Below the pieces are notes generated by a model. It was not told the DNA's origin. It was given only the letters and a program-made list of their open reading frames with translations, and did no database searches. Shown here piece by piece: positions 11,015-22,541 of a stretch of DNA of 64,000 nt. The first letter of the stretch is position 1; every line of letters starts with the position of its first letter. A program made the position numbers and the translations under genes. The stretch comes from Anisus vortex (Eukaryota; Mollusca; Gastropoda; Planorbidae): positions 10,064,920 through 10,128,919 of the forward strand of contig OX421509.1 of NCBI GenBank assembly GCA_949126835.1, written 5' to 3'.

Positions 11015-11582
11015 TAAACAGTGCTCTGAATGTTCGTCTTTGTGTGTATATGTAATAAATTATAATGTATATGCCTAAAACTAGTTAAGTAACTTATATT
11101 TAGTATGCAAATGATATTGAGAATACATTTAGAGTTTTTTATATGGCTTAGAGATTGTTTGTTTACTTCCAATAATGTATTCTGTACATACTTCTAGTAC
11201 GCATTTTTATTTTACCATTCTGACTTCTACGGGAAAACCTACTGCTAGCACTCTCAACAATAAAACCTATATAAGACACGAAGATGTACAACACTTGTTT
11301 TCTTGTTTTGCGAGTTATTCTCTGCCGAGGGAGTGGGATATTAGTTTGAATATTAAATGAAATGATAAATCTATTCACAATATGACAATATAAAATAAAA
11401 CGTATGGTATATTCTCACTAGACATTTTTTTTTTTACAAACTAAAAGACAAACAATAGAACAAGGACAAGTGAATCATTTTGTGATAGCATGGTGTTAAT
11501 AACAAAAACCTTATAGATAGCTCTCTTAATTAGAATAACAGAACCAAACAAAAACAAATATATACTTGAATCAATTACACGG
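11015..11582. other. AT-rich intergenic sequence
   Basis: I see no gene, repeat or structured element here; short open frames on both strands have no recognisable content. Confidence 0.5.
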
Positions 11583-11785
11583 TGGCCGTGCGGCAGCGCG
11601 TTCGGCTGGCGTACCGAAGGTCCTGAGTTCGAAGCCTGGTGCAGGCTAGGATTTTTACCTGGGTCTGGTCTGAGTCTACCCAGCTCTGACCTTAGTTGGG
11701 GCTAAAGTAAAGGAAGCTGTGCATAGTGCTGGCCACACGATCACCTAGTATGCCGTGGCCACAGAGTTAAGGACGGCATTATTTT
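11583..11785 (+). repeat. tRNA-derived SINE, most complete copy
   Basis: Begins with a tRNA-like promoter (TGGCCGTGCGGCAGCGCG as A box; GAGTTCGAAGCC as B box) followed by the family body with GTCTACCCAGCTCT, CTTAGTTGGGG and CTGGCCACACGATCACC. Body-only relatives occur at 3345-3545 and, on the minus strand, in the lectin introns at 25620-25785, 37690-37850 and 55500-55660. Confidence 0.75.
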
Positions 11786-11829
11786 TTAGACCGTTCACAT
11801 AATATAACTTGTAAAAAAAAAAACAGAAT

Positions 11830-12200
11830 TAAATGCTGGCTCTTACTAAAAGAATGGCTAGAGATGCAGTATTGCGCATCTTCCTTCCTTCAAGAACACA
11901 TATCAAAGCACACACCATCAAAGGAACTGCGCATTCTCCCCACAGTCACGCCTTAGAATTCCCAGTGTGGCTGGACACAAAAAGAAGTTCTTTGGGATGC
12001 GCTCGTTTGTATCTGTGGCGCCTTCTATATTGAAACAGCTTGCCTCCAGACACTGAAAGAATCTGTTACAAAAGAGTCTTTTAAAAAGAGCTTAAAGACC
12101 TTTCTGTTTAGCTAGCGGCTGTATGCCTTACATACAAATACATCTGCCTCTGCAATTCTGACCAGGATCGTACTGAGCATGCTAAATCTAATAAAATCAC
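11830..12200 (+). mobile_element. LINE 3' end relic
   Basis: Contains broken coding traces of a LINE ORF2 C-terminus (PSVAGHKKKFFGMRSF-like stretch, KRVFXKSLKTFLF-like stretch) and a 3' UTR block ATCGTACTGAGCATGCTAAA shared with the LINE at 44940-45490. Stops interrupt it. Confidence 0.6.
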
Positions 12201-12930
12201 TGAGTTATTTATATGGAAGAATGGATTATGTTAATAATAAGTTATATTTTTCCCAATGTGGGAAGGGTACGGCGTGATATCGTTGTCACACCATGCTTGG
12301 AGATTAACGGTTTCTATGAATCTAACAAGTACTCAATGGTCCCCCAACACCCCTCGAAGTTGTTTCACGTAAGTTGGTCAGGACCAATAGAAACGAACCA
12401 TTTTAAGACCCTGTGGTGTCGAGACTACGTTGTGGCAGTTCTATCCTAAGAGCCATATAGATCATTCGTATATATTTTAACTATCATTGCGTTTGACTAT
12501 ATTTTACATGTTCAAAAAATTATTTTTACTTGTGTATTAAAATTTTATGTTCTGTTAACAAGAGGTTTCATAATTTTTTTAACTAGTTGAAAGTTAGGTT
12601 GTTAATTAAACAAGTTCCAGCTGTGTTCAAATCAACAAGTGGTAATACCTCCCCCCCCCAGACTATATCGAACCATATGTGCTCCGGTACATAACAATTA
12701 GGACCTGAAATTATATTCTTGATGCCAAAATCAATAGTCTGATAGGTGACTTTCACTTATCTATAAATGAGATTTCCTAAACACTGACCTGTAAATACAT
12801 TTCAAGTGACTTAAATTCCCTTTTATCACATAGTAGTGTTCTAATTATTGGCAAGTCTTAACAATTATGCAGGCATAAAAGGTAGAAGAGAAAAATATTT
12901 CCGGTCGCATTTGATCATTTGCTTCGAAAC

Positions 12931-13060
12931 ATGTCTGTGTGCTACGTTACTGGTTGTACGAAAAGATGTACAGGATAAAATGTTATTTCATTTCCAAAAG
13001 ATGTTGCCAAAAGAAAACCATAGATTGTGAATGTCAGATTTGAAGGATCATCTATTTATA
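12931..13060 (+). pseudogene. THAP zinc-finger relic
   Basis: Starts ATG then SVCYVTGCTKRCTG, matching the Cys-x4-Cys opening of THAP domains. After a stop and frame change, FPKDVAKRKP follows and the next codon is TAG where the family has Trp. THAP domains occur in P-element-type transposases and some host genes. Two disabling lesions within 120 nt make this a relic. Weak inverted motifs CACTTATCTATA (12751) and TATAGATAAGTG (14033) could mark the parent element. Confidence 0.5.
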
Positions 13061-13328
13061 TTCTCAAACTAATTGCTTGATGCAAAATAATTTTCCATTA
13101 ATTTTTGTTTTTATGAATATAAAAATTGTATTTTTTTAATGACCAAGGACGCAACTCTTGAGAAATTTATTTTAAAAACAAAGCTATATTTAACCTAACG
13201 CGACTAACACTTTGAGTATTAATTATCACCTACTAACTTTTGATGTTAGAAACGGATTCCTCATAACTAATATTGTAGTCTTTGTATATTTCTAAAAGAC
13301 CGAATTAAAAAGTCTCTTAGAAAACCCG

Positions 13329-13790
13329 GACGAGCCTTTCGGCTCTTGTGTCCAGGGCGTAACGTTTAGGATTGAGTGAACTCTGTCCAGGCTCCAGCAA
13401 CCCCACGACACGCCGAAGGCCGTGTAACAGGGAAGGTTTCCGCAGGCCAGCGACCGTTCACTGCGGTTCTCCTACGGATCATTATCGTGGTGGCTCGCCC
13501 GTATACCTACACTGTCACCCGGTAGCACAAATCATATACTATGGGTACAGGCATCCAGACACCGGGTGGTTCTCGAGACGGGATTGAAGCGTCCATTGCT
13601 TCCTCCCCACCGCGAGACCCCGTGGCCTCTCGGCATTGCAATATATCTCGAACCTGTTAAGTGGGCTGTCCCCCATGCGTTCGAACGTCTGTGTATTCTT
13701 AATGGAAAAATATCGGCGGTTCACACACTACGCCAGTCTTTGAGGCCCATGGGTAATGTAGTGTTTTAAAGACCAGAACTTGCCGTCGAG
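13329..13790 (+). repeat. GC-rich interspersed repeat, copy 2
   Basis: Better preserved relative of 8509-8990, opening with GGACGAGCCTTTCGGCTC, which can form a small hairpin (GAGCC/GGCTC). Broken frames on both strands give no recognisable protein. Confidence 0.6.
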
Positions 13791-14359
13791 GTTGAAATCA
13801 ATTGTCCAACACGACCAAAAGCATGTTTTTTGTTTACGAAAATGGCGGCAAATGTCACCGAAAGTTCATGATCTCTTCCATTTGAAAAGGTCACACCTCG
13901 TTAAGACTTGCCAATAGCTGGTTTATTCCTAAAACTCGATTATATGGATAAGTGAATAGTGCAGAAAATTTAGTCAATTCTAGCCTCCATTTGCACAATA
14001 AAATGTTTCATGAAGGCGCTATCCATTATTTATATAGATAAGTGAATATCATGGATACAAGCGTCATAAAAATAGCCACTATAATTATTATTATAAGTAG
14101 TAGTAAAAATTACCAACAGTTTCTCGTCATGTTGAGAAGCGTGCCAAGTCTGGTAGAGTAATATTATTTCGTTGAGTTGTTCGTTTGTATATTGTTTTAT
14201 GACTGGCCATTTCATGCCGAATGCCGACCGGGGAAGAAAGAGAATTTATATGTTTACAATAACGAAGTGATACCAAGGTATAGTGTGCAGTAGCACTTTT
14301 TATAAACAGAACAATTTGAAAAATGCTATTCATCATTTTAACATAGCGAATTACAGAAC
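13791..14359. other. Intergenic sequence without recognised features
   Basis: Mixed AT-rich sequence. Short open frames on the minus strand (about 14030-14336) show no family signature. Confidence 0.4.
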
Positions 14360-15170
14360 GCTAACATATTAATTATTTACATAATACAAATTTACTCTAT
14401 AGAGTCAACAAAAGGTGGCGAAAAAAGCGCACCCGGGGGGAGGGAGTGGAGAGGAACGGCACCAAAACAATAGGGCACTTAGATGATTGCATAATAAAAC
14501 CATATAATATTCAGAGGCGTGAATGAAGAGGGAAACTGAAATTGGCTGCAGAAAGACAAAGAAGCGAAATCAATGAGATGTAATAAGATTGTGACGCGAA
14601 CACAACTCCATGGAATGGAGCCACATGCTGAGCCAATCACAATAGGCACTTGGACCGTTGCATAATGAAAAGATAATATATTTAGAGGCGTGAACGTAGT
14701 CAAAGTATTAACGAAACTGAAATTCATTAGACAGCGACGACCTATTCACTAAACTAAAATTTTAACACTAACCTTAAATTAAAAACAAATATATTATAAT
14801 AATCATTGTTTTTCTGTACATTATACTTGATTATATAACCATAGGTGTAGTTCTGTGGGTGAGGGCTGGGGAGGGGGGGGGGGGACAGGCGCCCTTCTCC
14901 ACGATCCACCTCGTTGTTTTCCAAAAGCGAAATTTTTTTTTTAAAGTATTAATTTCTTTAAAAACTTTTGTTTATAATTTTCTTTTTAAAGATAGGAATG
15001 TAGATTCCATATTTGGTTCTATGTACCTTATTTCAACAAGTATTCTCTACCATTCCCCAACGTTAGCGATGTTTGCTCCTCACATCTTTCCCCCTACACC
15101 ACTTATATCGACACATATTTAGACCCATTTGCTCCCCCTACCATGCGCTCCGGGCTACGCCACTGTATAG

Positions 15171-15452
15171 AATGGCAGAAAATGGCACAACTGGCTGAAA
15201 ATCGGACGAATGGGTGAAAATTGGACAAATGCCTAAAAATTGCCCAAATGGCTGAAAATTGGACAAATGGCCGAAAATCGCCCAAATGGCTGAAAATTGG
15301 ACAAATGGCTGAAAATTGCACGAATGGCTGAAAAATGAACAAATGGCTGAAAATTGCACGAATGGCTGAACATTGCACAAATGGCTGAAAATTGCACGAA
15401 TGGCTGAACATTGCACAAATGGCTGAAAATTGCACGAATGGCATAAAATTGC
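15171..15452 (+). repeat. 18-bp minisatellite upstream of gene B
   Basis: About 15 degenerate copies of an 18-mer of the form AATGGCTGAAAATTGCAC. The unit length is a multiple of three, so long but meaningless open frames arise on the minus strand. The gene C flank at about 43435-43447 has a single GAATGGCTGAAAATG, consistent with expansion from one unit. Confidence 0.92.
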
Positions 15453-15662
15453 GCCACCCGTAGAGCCGTCGACTATATTTTACATGCCGCCCGATGCTCA
15501 CACACAGCTAATCAACTTTGTATAAATAATAATAGAGGCATTGGAAACGCACAAAACATTGGAATGACTTACCCGTAAACATCTTTGTGAAGTCTTCAAA
15601 TAAAAGAGGCCGTTCGAACAGTAGAGTAAAATATTTAGCTTCATGTATATTTAATCTCATTC

Positions 15663-15668
15663 TATAAA
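15663..15668 (+). promoter_or_regulatory. TATA box of lectin gene B
   Basis: TATAAA 77 bp before the ATG. The paralogous gene C has TATAAA at 43664-43669, and GACTTTCGGTTCTCTCTT follows both by about 20 bp, the expected start-site region. Conservation supports a core promoter. Confidence 0.6.
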
Positions 15669-15739
15669 GACTGTGTTGTGACTTTCGGTTCTCTCTTGGT
15701 GTTTTATTGCCTATACTTCATGCCGCTACCACACCCAAA

Positions 15740-15800
15740 ATGTCTGAACATTTCAAGACCAAATATACAGTGAACTATTACTATTGGATTTTGTTTTTGG
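15740..15800 (+). CDS. Gene B exon 1 (signal peptide)
   Basis: 61 nt from ATG after ACCCAAA to GG/GTAAGT, phase 1. The start is chosen because it is identical in gene C and follows a conserved TATA box by 77 bp. Confidence 0.8.
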
Positions 15801-18800
15801 GTAAGTACATATATTTTAAAATACTACGAAAAGTGGTAACTTGTAGTCTTAGCTTTTGCTTCTAAATCAATGTGTTCGGTTCAATTTTCTTATTATAAGG
15901 TTATTCCCCCTAAAATTATTTGACTTATGACAAAAATGTGTACAAAGAGTTTTCTAAAAAAAAAAAAAAGAATGTATGTACCCATTTTAAATGTGATATT
16001 GGGACGCAGCAGTTATATATATATATACAGTAAGAGAAAAACCGATACATGTCCAAACGACATAATGTTATAAAGAAAGCAATATTGACTTAAAAAGAGT
16101 TTCTTTAAAATATTTTGTTTTAGCTACTTGCCTTGTTTGGTTAGTCTATCTTTTTAAAATAAATACCTTACATACATATATTCTATGCATCTCTTTGTAA
16201 TTGAAATAATTATATCGACTTTTGTGCATTCCTTTAAACAAGTTTTTACTACAGCTTAAAGTTTAATTCTCAATGTGTATACACTTTATTGTAAGCTTTT
16301 ACAGCTCAAGCGAAAGTTTATTCATCACATTTCTCTAAAGTAAACCAACCCAACAATGTCATGCTAAACACTTCAACATCTGACCAAGCAACAAGCATGA
16401 CTGAATGTGCCATCAAGTGTCTCAGTCAAAACTGTATCTGTTATTCATTCAACAAACAGCTACAGCGATGTGACATGGGTGAATATTTTTTTTAATTTTC
16501 AAGCATCAGCAAAAGTAAGATTGAAGGAAGTCTCAACTCAAAAGAAGTCAACACGTCCGATATAGATCCTAGAATGTCCGATAGAGATCGAATAATTTCT
16601 GATATAGATCCTAGAATTTCCGAAATAGATCCTATAATTTCCGATATAGATCGTATAATTTCCCAAATAGATCCTAGAATTTCCGGTAAAGATCGTAGAA
16701 TTTCCGATATAGATCTTATAATTTCCGATATAGATCCTAGAATTTCCGGTTTAGATAGTATAATTTCCAATTTAGATCCTAGATTTTCTGGTAAAGATCG
16801 TAGAATTTCCGATATAGATCCTGGCATTTCCTATAAAGATCCTAGAGTTTCGGTATAATCGTAGAAATTCCGATATAGATCTTAGAATTGAATTACAATT
16901 GCATCACTTTATTTTTTGTATCACATTTAGACTCACTAAATCTAGGAACATTATTTAGGCTCTTAAAGATCATGATTCGTTAGCTCTCGTCCTCGTTAAA
17001 GAAACATATTAAGACTATAGCCTTTAGATTAATGCTTAACTTGTTGTGAAGAAAAATTATCCAGTCAAGGTTGGATTACTGCAATAGTTGCCTGTGGGGT
17101 TTGCCCCAGAACCAGATGCAGAGATTACAGAGAGTGCACAGCACCGTGGCGCGTATTGTTTCGGATGGAGACAAAAAGAAGTACCTGGGTCCATACTGTG
17201 GACATGGCTTATCCACCCGAGGCGCCTCTCGCTCAGAATAATAATTGAGCTATTGAGCTGCTGTATTTGCTTAGCGTATATATTACAAATTACATATATT
17301 ATTACACTGGAATTTGTATGTTATAAATATACTTGTATTATTGTTTAAGTAGATTGCAGACATGTTTTAACTATAGACCAAACACGCAGTAGTAATTTGT
17401 ACATTTTGATAACGCTGTAGGAAATTGTAAAGCATCCAGTACAAGTACAGGAACAACTGGCGATCTTTATTTTACATGTAATAAAAAAGCTGGATTCAAA
17501 CTTGTAACCAGTGGTTCGGTTACAGCATGTGTGTGGGAGTCAACCAACATAGTTAACTACACAACTGCTAGAGATGACTGCCGAGGTTTGTAGTATACAT
17601 TTATAATAAAAGATAATATGGTAAGACAATAATAATTTTTTAACATCATTGATGATGCCTCCTTTTTTCCTCCTTACTTTGCAAATTCTATACTGTGTTT
17701 AGAAATATTATGAATATGTTAATTACACCATTCATTAACGTAACGGTCTGTAGAAATATTACGAATATGTTAATTACACCCTTCATTAACGCAACTGTCT
17801 GTAGAAATGTTATGAATATGTTAATTACACCATTCATTAACGTAACTGTCTGTAGAATATTATGAATATGTTAATTACACCATTCATTAACGTAACTGTC
17901 TGTAGAAATATTATGAATATGTTAATTACACCATTCATTAACGTAACTGTCTGTAAAAATGTTATGAATATGTTAATTACACCATTCATTAACGTAACTG
18001 TCTGTAGAAATATTATGAATATGTTAATTACACCCTTCATTAACGTAACTGTCTGTAAAAATGTTATGAATATGTTAATTACACCATTCATTAACGTAAC
18101 TGTCTGTAGAAATATTATAAATATGTTAATTACACCATTCATTAACGTAACTGTCTGTAGAAATGTTATGAATATGTTAATTACACCATTCATTAACGTA
18201 ACTGTCTGTAGAAATATTATGAATATGTTAATTACACCATTCATTAACGTAACTGTCTGTAGAAATGTTATGAATATGTTAATTACACCATTCATTAACG
18301 TAACTGTCTGTAGAAATATTATAAATATGTTAATTACACCATTCATTAACGTAACTGTCTGTAGAAATGTTATGAATATGTTAATTACACCATTCATTAA
18401 CGTAACTGTCTGTAGAAATATTCGTATCGTCGGCATCCGTCCGTCTCCAAGAGACGATGGTGTAGCTTCACGGCAAAGGTGACCAGCTGCACCGCCGAGA
18501 ATGGCTGTGGAGGCCAACTCGGGAGTGGCAATCCCTGCCGCACTTCAGGCATTTGAAGGTGGATGGCTGTTGTAAAGGAACCTTCCGCCTCGCTCTTTTC
18601 TGGATGGCAGCTTCCATGCGCCCAGTTTCTGCGCGGGATGTGCCAAGCCTGACTGCGAGCCTCCAAGTTGGTCGGTCAGAAGCTTGGCATTCCCATGTGT
18701 CAAGGTCAATTGAGCTCTCGTTCAGGTCTCTTTTGCAAAGGTCCTTGAATCGCAGTTTTGGGCGCCCTATCTTCCGGTGGCCTTCGACCAGTTCTCCATA

Positions 18801-21800
18801 GAGGAGGTCTTTAGGAATGCGACCTGCATTCATCCTTTTCACATGGCCGAGCCACCTGAGGCGTTTCTCACTGAGCACAGCGTGAAGGCTGCTCATGTTG
18901 GCTCTCCCCAGCACTTCTGTGTTGGAGACCCTGTCCTGCCACTTGATCTGCAGTATTCTCCGTAGGCACCTCATATGGAAGCTGTTGAGTTTCTTCTCGT
19001 GCCTCGCGTAGGTGGTCCATGACTCACAGCCATACAGGAGAGTGCTGAGTACGCAGGCGTGGTAGACGCGCAGTCTGGTTCTCTCGGTGAGGCTGGAGTT
19101 GTCCCACACTCGCTGTTTTAATTGGGCCATGACTGTGGCTGCCCTGGCGATCCTGCTGTTTATCTCCAAGTCGATGGACTGTGAACTCGAGATAATGGAC
19201 CCGAGGTATGTGAAGCTCTCGACAACCTCCAAGGTGTGTCCATCGATGACGATGTTTGGAGGGGTCTCCGTGCCCTGAGCCATGACGTTTGTCTTTTTCA
19301 GGCTTACAGTCAGGCCGAACTCCTTGCATGCCTGAGAGAAGCAAGTGACGAGCTGCTGGAGTCCGTCTTCGGTGTGTGATGTCAACGCACATCATCAGCG
19401 AAGAGCATCTCACGAATGAGGACCTTTTTGACTTTGGTCTTGGCACGAAGACGCGCTATGTTGTAGAGCTTGCCATCAGACCTGGTGTGAATGAAAACAC
19501 CCTCGCTGCAGTCCTTGAAGGCGTGTTGGAGGAGCATGGAGAAAAAGATGCCGAAGAGTGTAGGCGCGAGGACGCAGCCCTGCTTTACTCCGCTGCTGAC
19601 TGGGAATTCCTTGGAGGTTGCGCCATTGTAGCAGACAGTGCTGTGCATGTTGTCGTGGAAGGACCTGACCACCGCAAGCAGGTGTGGGGGACATCCGATC
19701 TTCTGCAGCAAGCTGAATAGTCCGCCTCGGCTGACCAGATCAAATGCCTTTGTGAGGTCGATGAAGGCTATATAGAGTGGCATCTGCTGTTCCTGACACT
19801 TCTCCTGGAGCTGGCGTAGTGAGAAGATCATGTCAGCCGTTGATCGACCAGCCCTGAAGCCACACTGTGACTCTGGGTAGATGCGTGAAGCGAGGGTCTG
19901 CAGGCGGTTAAGGATGACGCGGGCGTACGCTTTACCAACGATACTGAGGAGGGAGATGCCCCGATAGTTGTTACAGTCACTCCTGTCACCTTTGTTTTTG
20001 TACAAAGTGATGATGTTAGCGTTACCAACCAAGACAGCACGGAGTCGGCTTTGCTGTGAGAAACACGCTTGTCAGCTCCACAGAGCCTCCCACAACAGGC
20101 ACAGATAGACTACTCTCCCTCCGATTGTCAACCTCTTCTGGCCCAGTCAATATCTTCAGTGTGTACGCCCCAACCCTCCACTCTACCGATGAGGATAAAG
20201 ATCAGTTCTACCAAGCCCTGGATGAAGCGATATCCAGGATATCCAGCACTGAGAGCCTTTACCTTCTTGGAGACTTCAATGCAAGAGTAGGAGCTGACCA
20301 GAAAGCCTGGCCCACATGCCTCGGAAACTTTGGAAGGGGAAATATAAATGAAAATGGTCAGAGACTGCTTGAGCTCTCGTGCCATCACGGTCTGTGCGTG
20401 ACCAACACCTACTTCAAGTGCAAAGAAATACACCAGGTGTCGTGGAGACACCCTCGCTCTCGCCACTGGCATCAACTTGATCTTGTCCTAACTAGAAGAG
20501 CGGACATTGGCAGCGTCCTCCTCACACGTAGTTACCATAGTGCAGACTGCGACACGGACCACGCCCTCGTGGCGAGCAAGGTGCGCCTAACGCCGAAGAA
20601 GTTGCACCACTCAAAGAAGAAGGGCCGCCCACGCATCAACACCAGCTGTGTCAGAAACCCCGAGAAAACCCAACAGCTCATTAGCATACTCGACGGCGCC
20701 CTCAAAGTGGAAACAGCTGATGACACCATCAACTCCAAGTAACCACGCCTCCGCGACGCCATGTACAACGCAGCCATCACTGTTTACGGGAAGAAAGAGC
20801 GGAAGAATGCTGACTGGTACGAGGCCCATTGGGAGGAAATGGAACCCGTGACAGAGGCTAACATTAACGTAACATTAACGTAACTGTCTGTAGAAATATT
20901 ATAAATATGTTAATTACACCATTCATTAATGTAACAAGGTTAAAATGTTCTTTCGCCTGGTAGGAATTTTCCTTTTAATTTATTAGTGTCAGTTTAGCGC
21001 CTATCGAAAATTCACCCCCTCGGCGGCAGCAAACTTTACATCACCATTCCCCCCTCTACTTACGCTACTCTCGCTATTGTCCTTCTAATTGCCTGAATCA
21101 TGCATTTTTGGATAAACCGCCCTCAATTTGTAACAGTAGAGGGATGTACCTTACAAATAAGAGAAATAAGCGCTGGAGCGCCTCAAGGGTGTGTCCTCTC
21201 TCCCGTTCTATACACAATTTACACAAAATGACATTCAAAGTTCTGCAATCGATACAGTATCTTTAATCAAATACGCCGATGATACAGCCATTGTCGGCCT
21301 TGTTTCTAGTGACGACAGTCTCTATCACAGGACGACCTCGGATTTCTACAAATGGTGCGGAGAGAACTACCTGATATTGAACATCACAAAAACGAAAGAA
21401 ATGATTGTAGACTTCCGGAAGGAGAAACACAAGCTGGCTGATTTGCACATAAACAACAAAATAATAGATCAAGTCTCGCAATATAAATATCTGACAAACG
21501 GACTTGGTCTGACCACTGTCAAAACCTCTGTAAGAAAATGCACCAACGACTTTTCTGTCTTAGTAAACTAAAAACATTACAAATAGAGAAAAACATTAAG
21601 AATCTCTTTTACTCAGCGACTGTTGGTAGCATCATAACCTTTGCAATATCCTGCTGGTATGGTAATACCACCACATTGAATAAACACCGGATAGACCGCC
21701 TAATAAACAAAGCCTCTCGTACGACACAGACAGACTTACCATCTCTTGTAGTGATTTTCAGTTCAAGGTGCCTGTCTATGATTGATAAAATCCTCAAAGA

Positions 21801-22442
21801 TCATGCACAACCGCTTCATGGTAGTTACATAATATCTAGTCGAATGGGTCGGCTTCTTTCAATAAAGGCAAGAACAGAGAGATTTAGGAACTCTTTTGTT
21901 CCACTATCAGTAAGACTCTTTCAAAAGAATCATCTTTTAGCCAGAAAATACAATGGCTCAACAGTTGACTCCTAAATGATAGGCCTACTTTTTCTTGTAT
22001 GATAAATGGTATGATAGTATGCGCGAATGTCTATTGTGTTTGAAAACAAATGGTTCTTTAATATTGTTTTAAGTATTCTGACAGACGGAATTTATGTAAT
22101 CAAATCAAATTTCCATTTATTTGGATCAATAAAGCAATCTTATCTTATCTTATCTTATCTTAGTATATTTAATATGCATCTGAATGTCTTTTTTAGCATT
22201 CAATTAAAAACATGTGATGAGTTTCTTTATATAAATATAATGTCCACATTAGGCTTTTTTTTCAATTCTTTTTCTAAATACTTAAATTGGTTTTTAACAT
22301 TTATAATAGCCTCACATATGCATATTAAGCAATAGCGATTCATGCAGATTTTTATGATTATGTTAAGTTTGAAACAAAAAATTATAATAATTTCGCCTAT
22401 TTTGCGTTATAAATAAAATATATATTTTTTCATTTCAAAGCC

Positions 22443-22541
<99 letters not shown>

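Larger units (their letters stand above)
14360..15739 (+). repeat. 5' flank of gene B, paralogous to 42709-43736
   Basis: Blocks such as ATTTACATAATACA, GTTGCATAATGAAA and GTGAGGGCTGGGGAGG occur in the same order before genes B and C, so the duplication that produced C included about 1.0-1.4 kb upstream. Gene B has an added 18-bp minisatellite here that C lacks. Confidence 0.8.
18421..20862 (-). mobile_element. LINE with 5' inversion (twin priming) inside the 51-bp minisatellite
   Basis: Minus strand 20040-18468 holds the reverse transcriptase and C-terminal region; plus strand 20041-20860 holds the endonuclease of the same family, head to head. Minisatellite units flank both ends. The order (RT sense, upstream part inverted and placed before it, inner segment missing) is that produced by twin-primed target-site reverse transcription. 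The 3' end carries CGTCTCTTGGAGACGG and no poly-A. Confidence 0.85.

Noticed and set aside
11583..11660. tRNA-like sequence considered as a tRNA gene
   Set aside because: Boxes A and B are present but the cloverleaf does not close and the SINE body follows.
15103..15501. Minus-strand 132-codon frame and two overlapping frames
   Set aside because: Direct consequence of the 18-bp minisatellite; three frames are open at once with the same repeated words.
16492..16858. Frames rich in Ile-Ser-Glu-Ile and Asp-Pro repeats on both strands
   Set aside because: Product of the 21-bp intronic minisatellite, shared in short form by gene C.
17837..18517. Open frames of more than 200 codons on both strands
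   Set aside because: They are read-through of the 51-bp minisatellite, whose length is a multiple of three; repeats of one 17-residue unit on both strands carry no coding signal.
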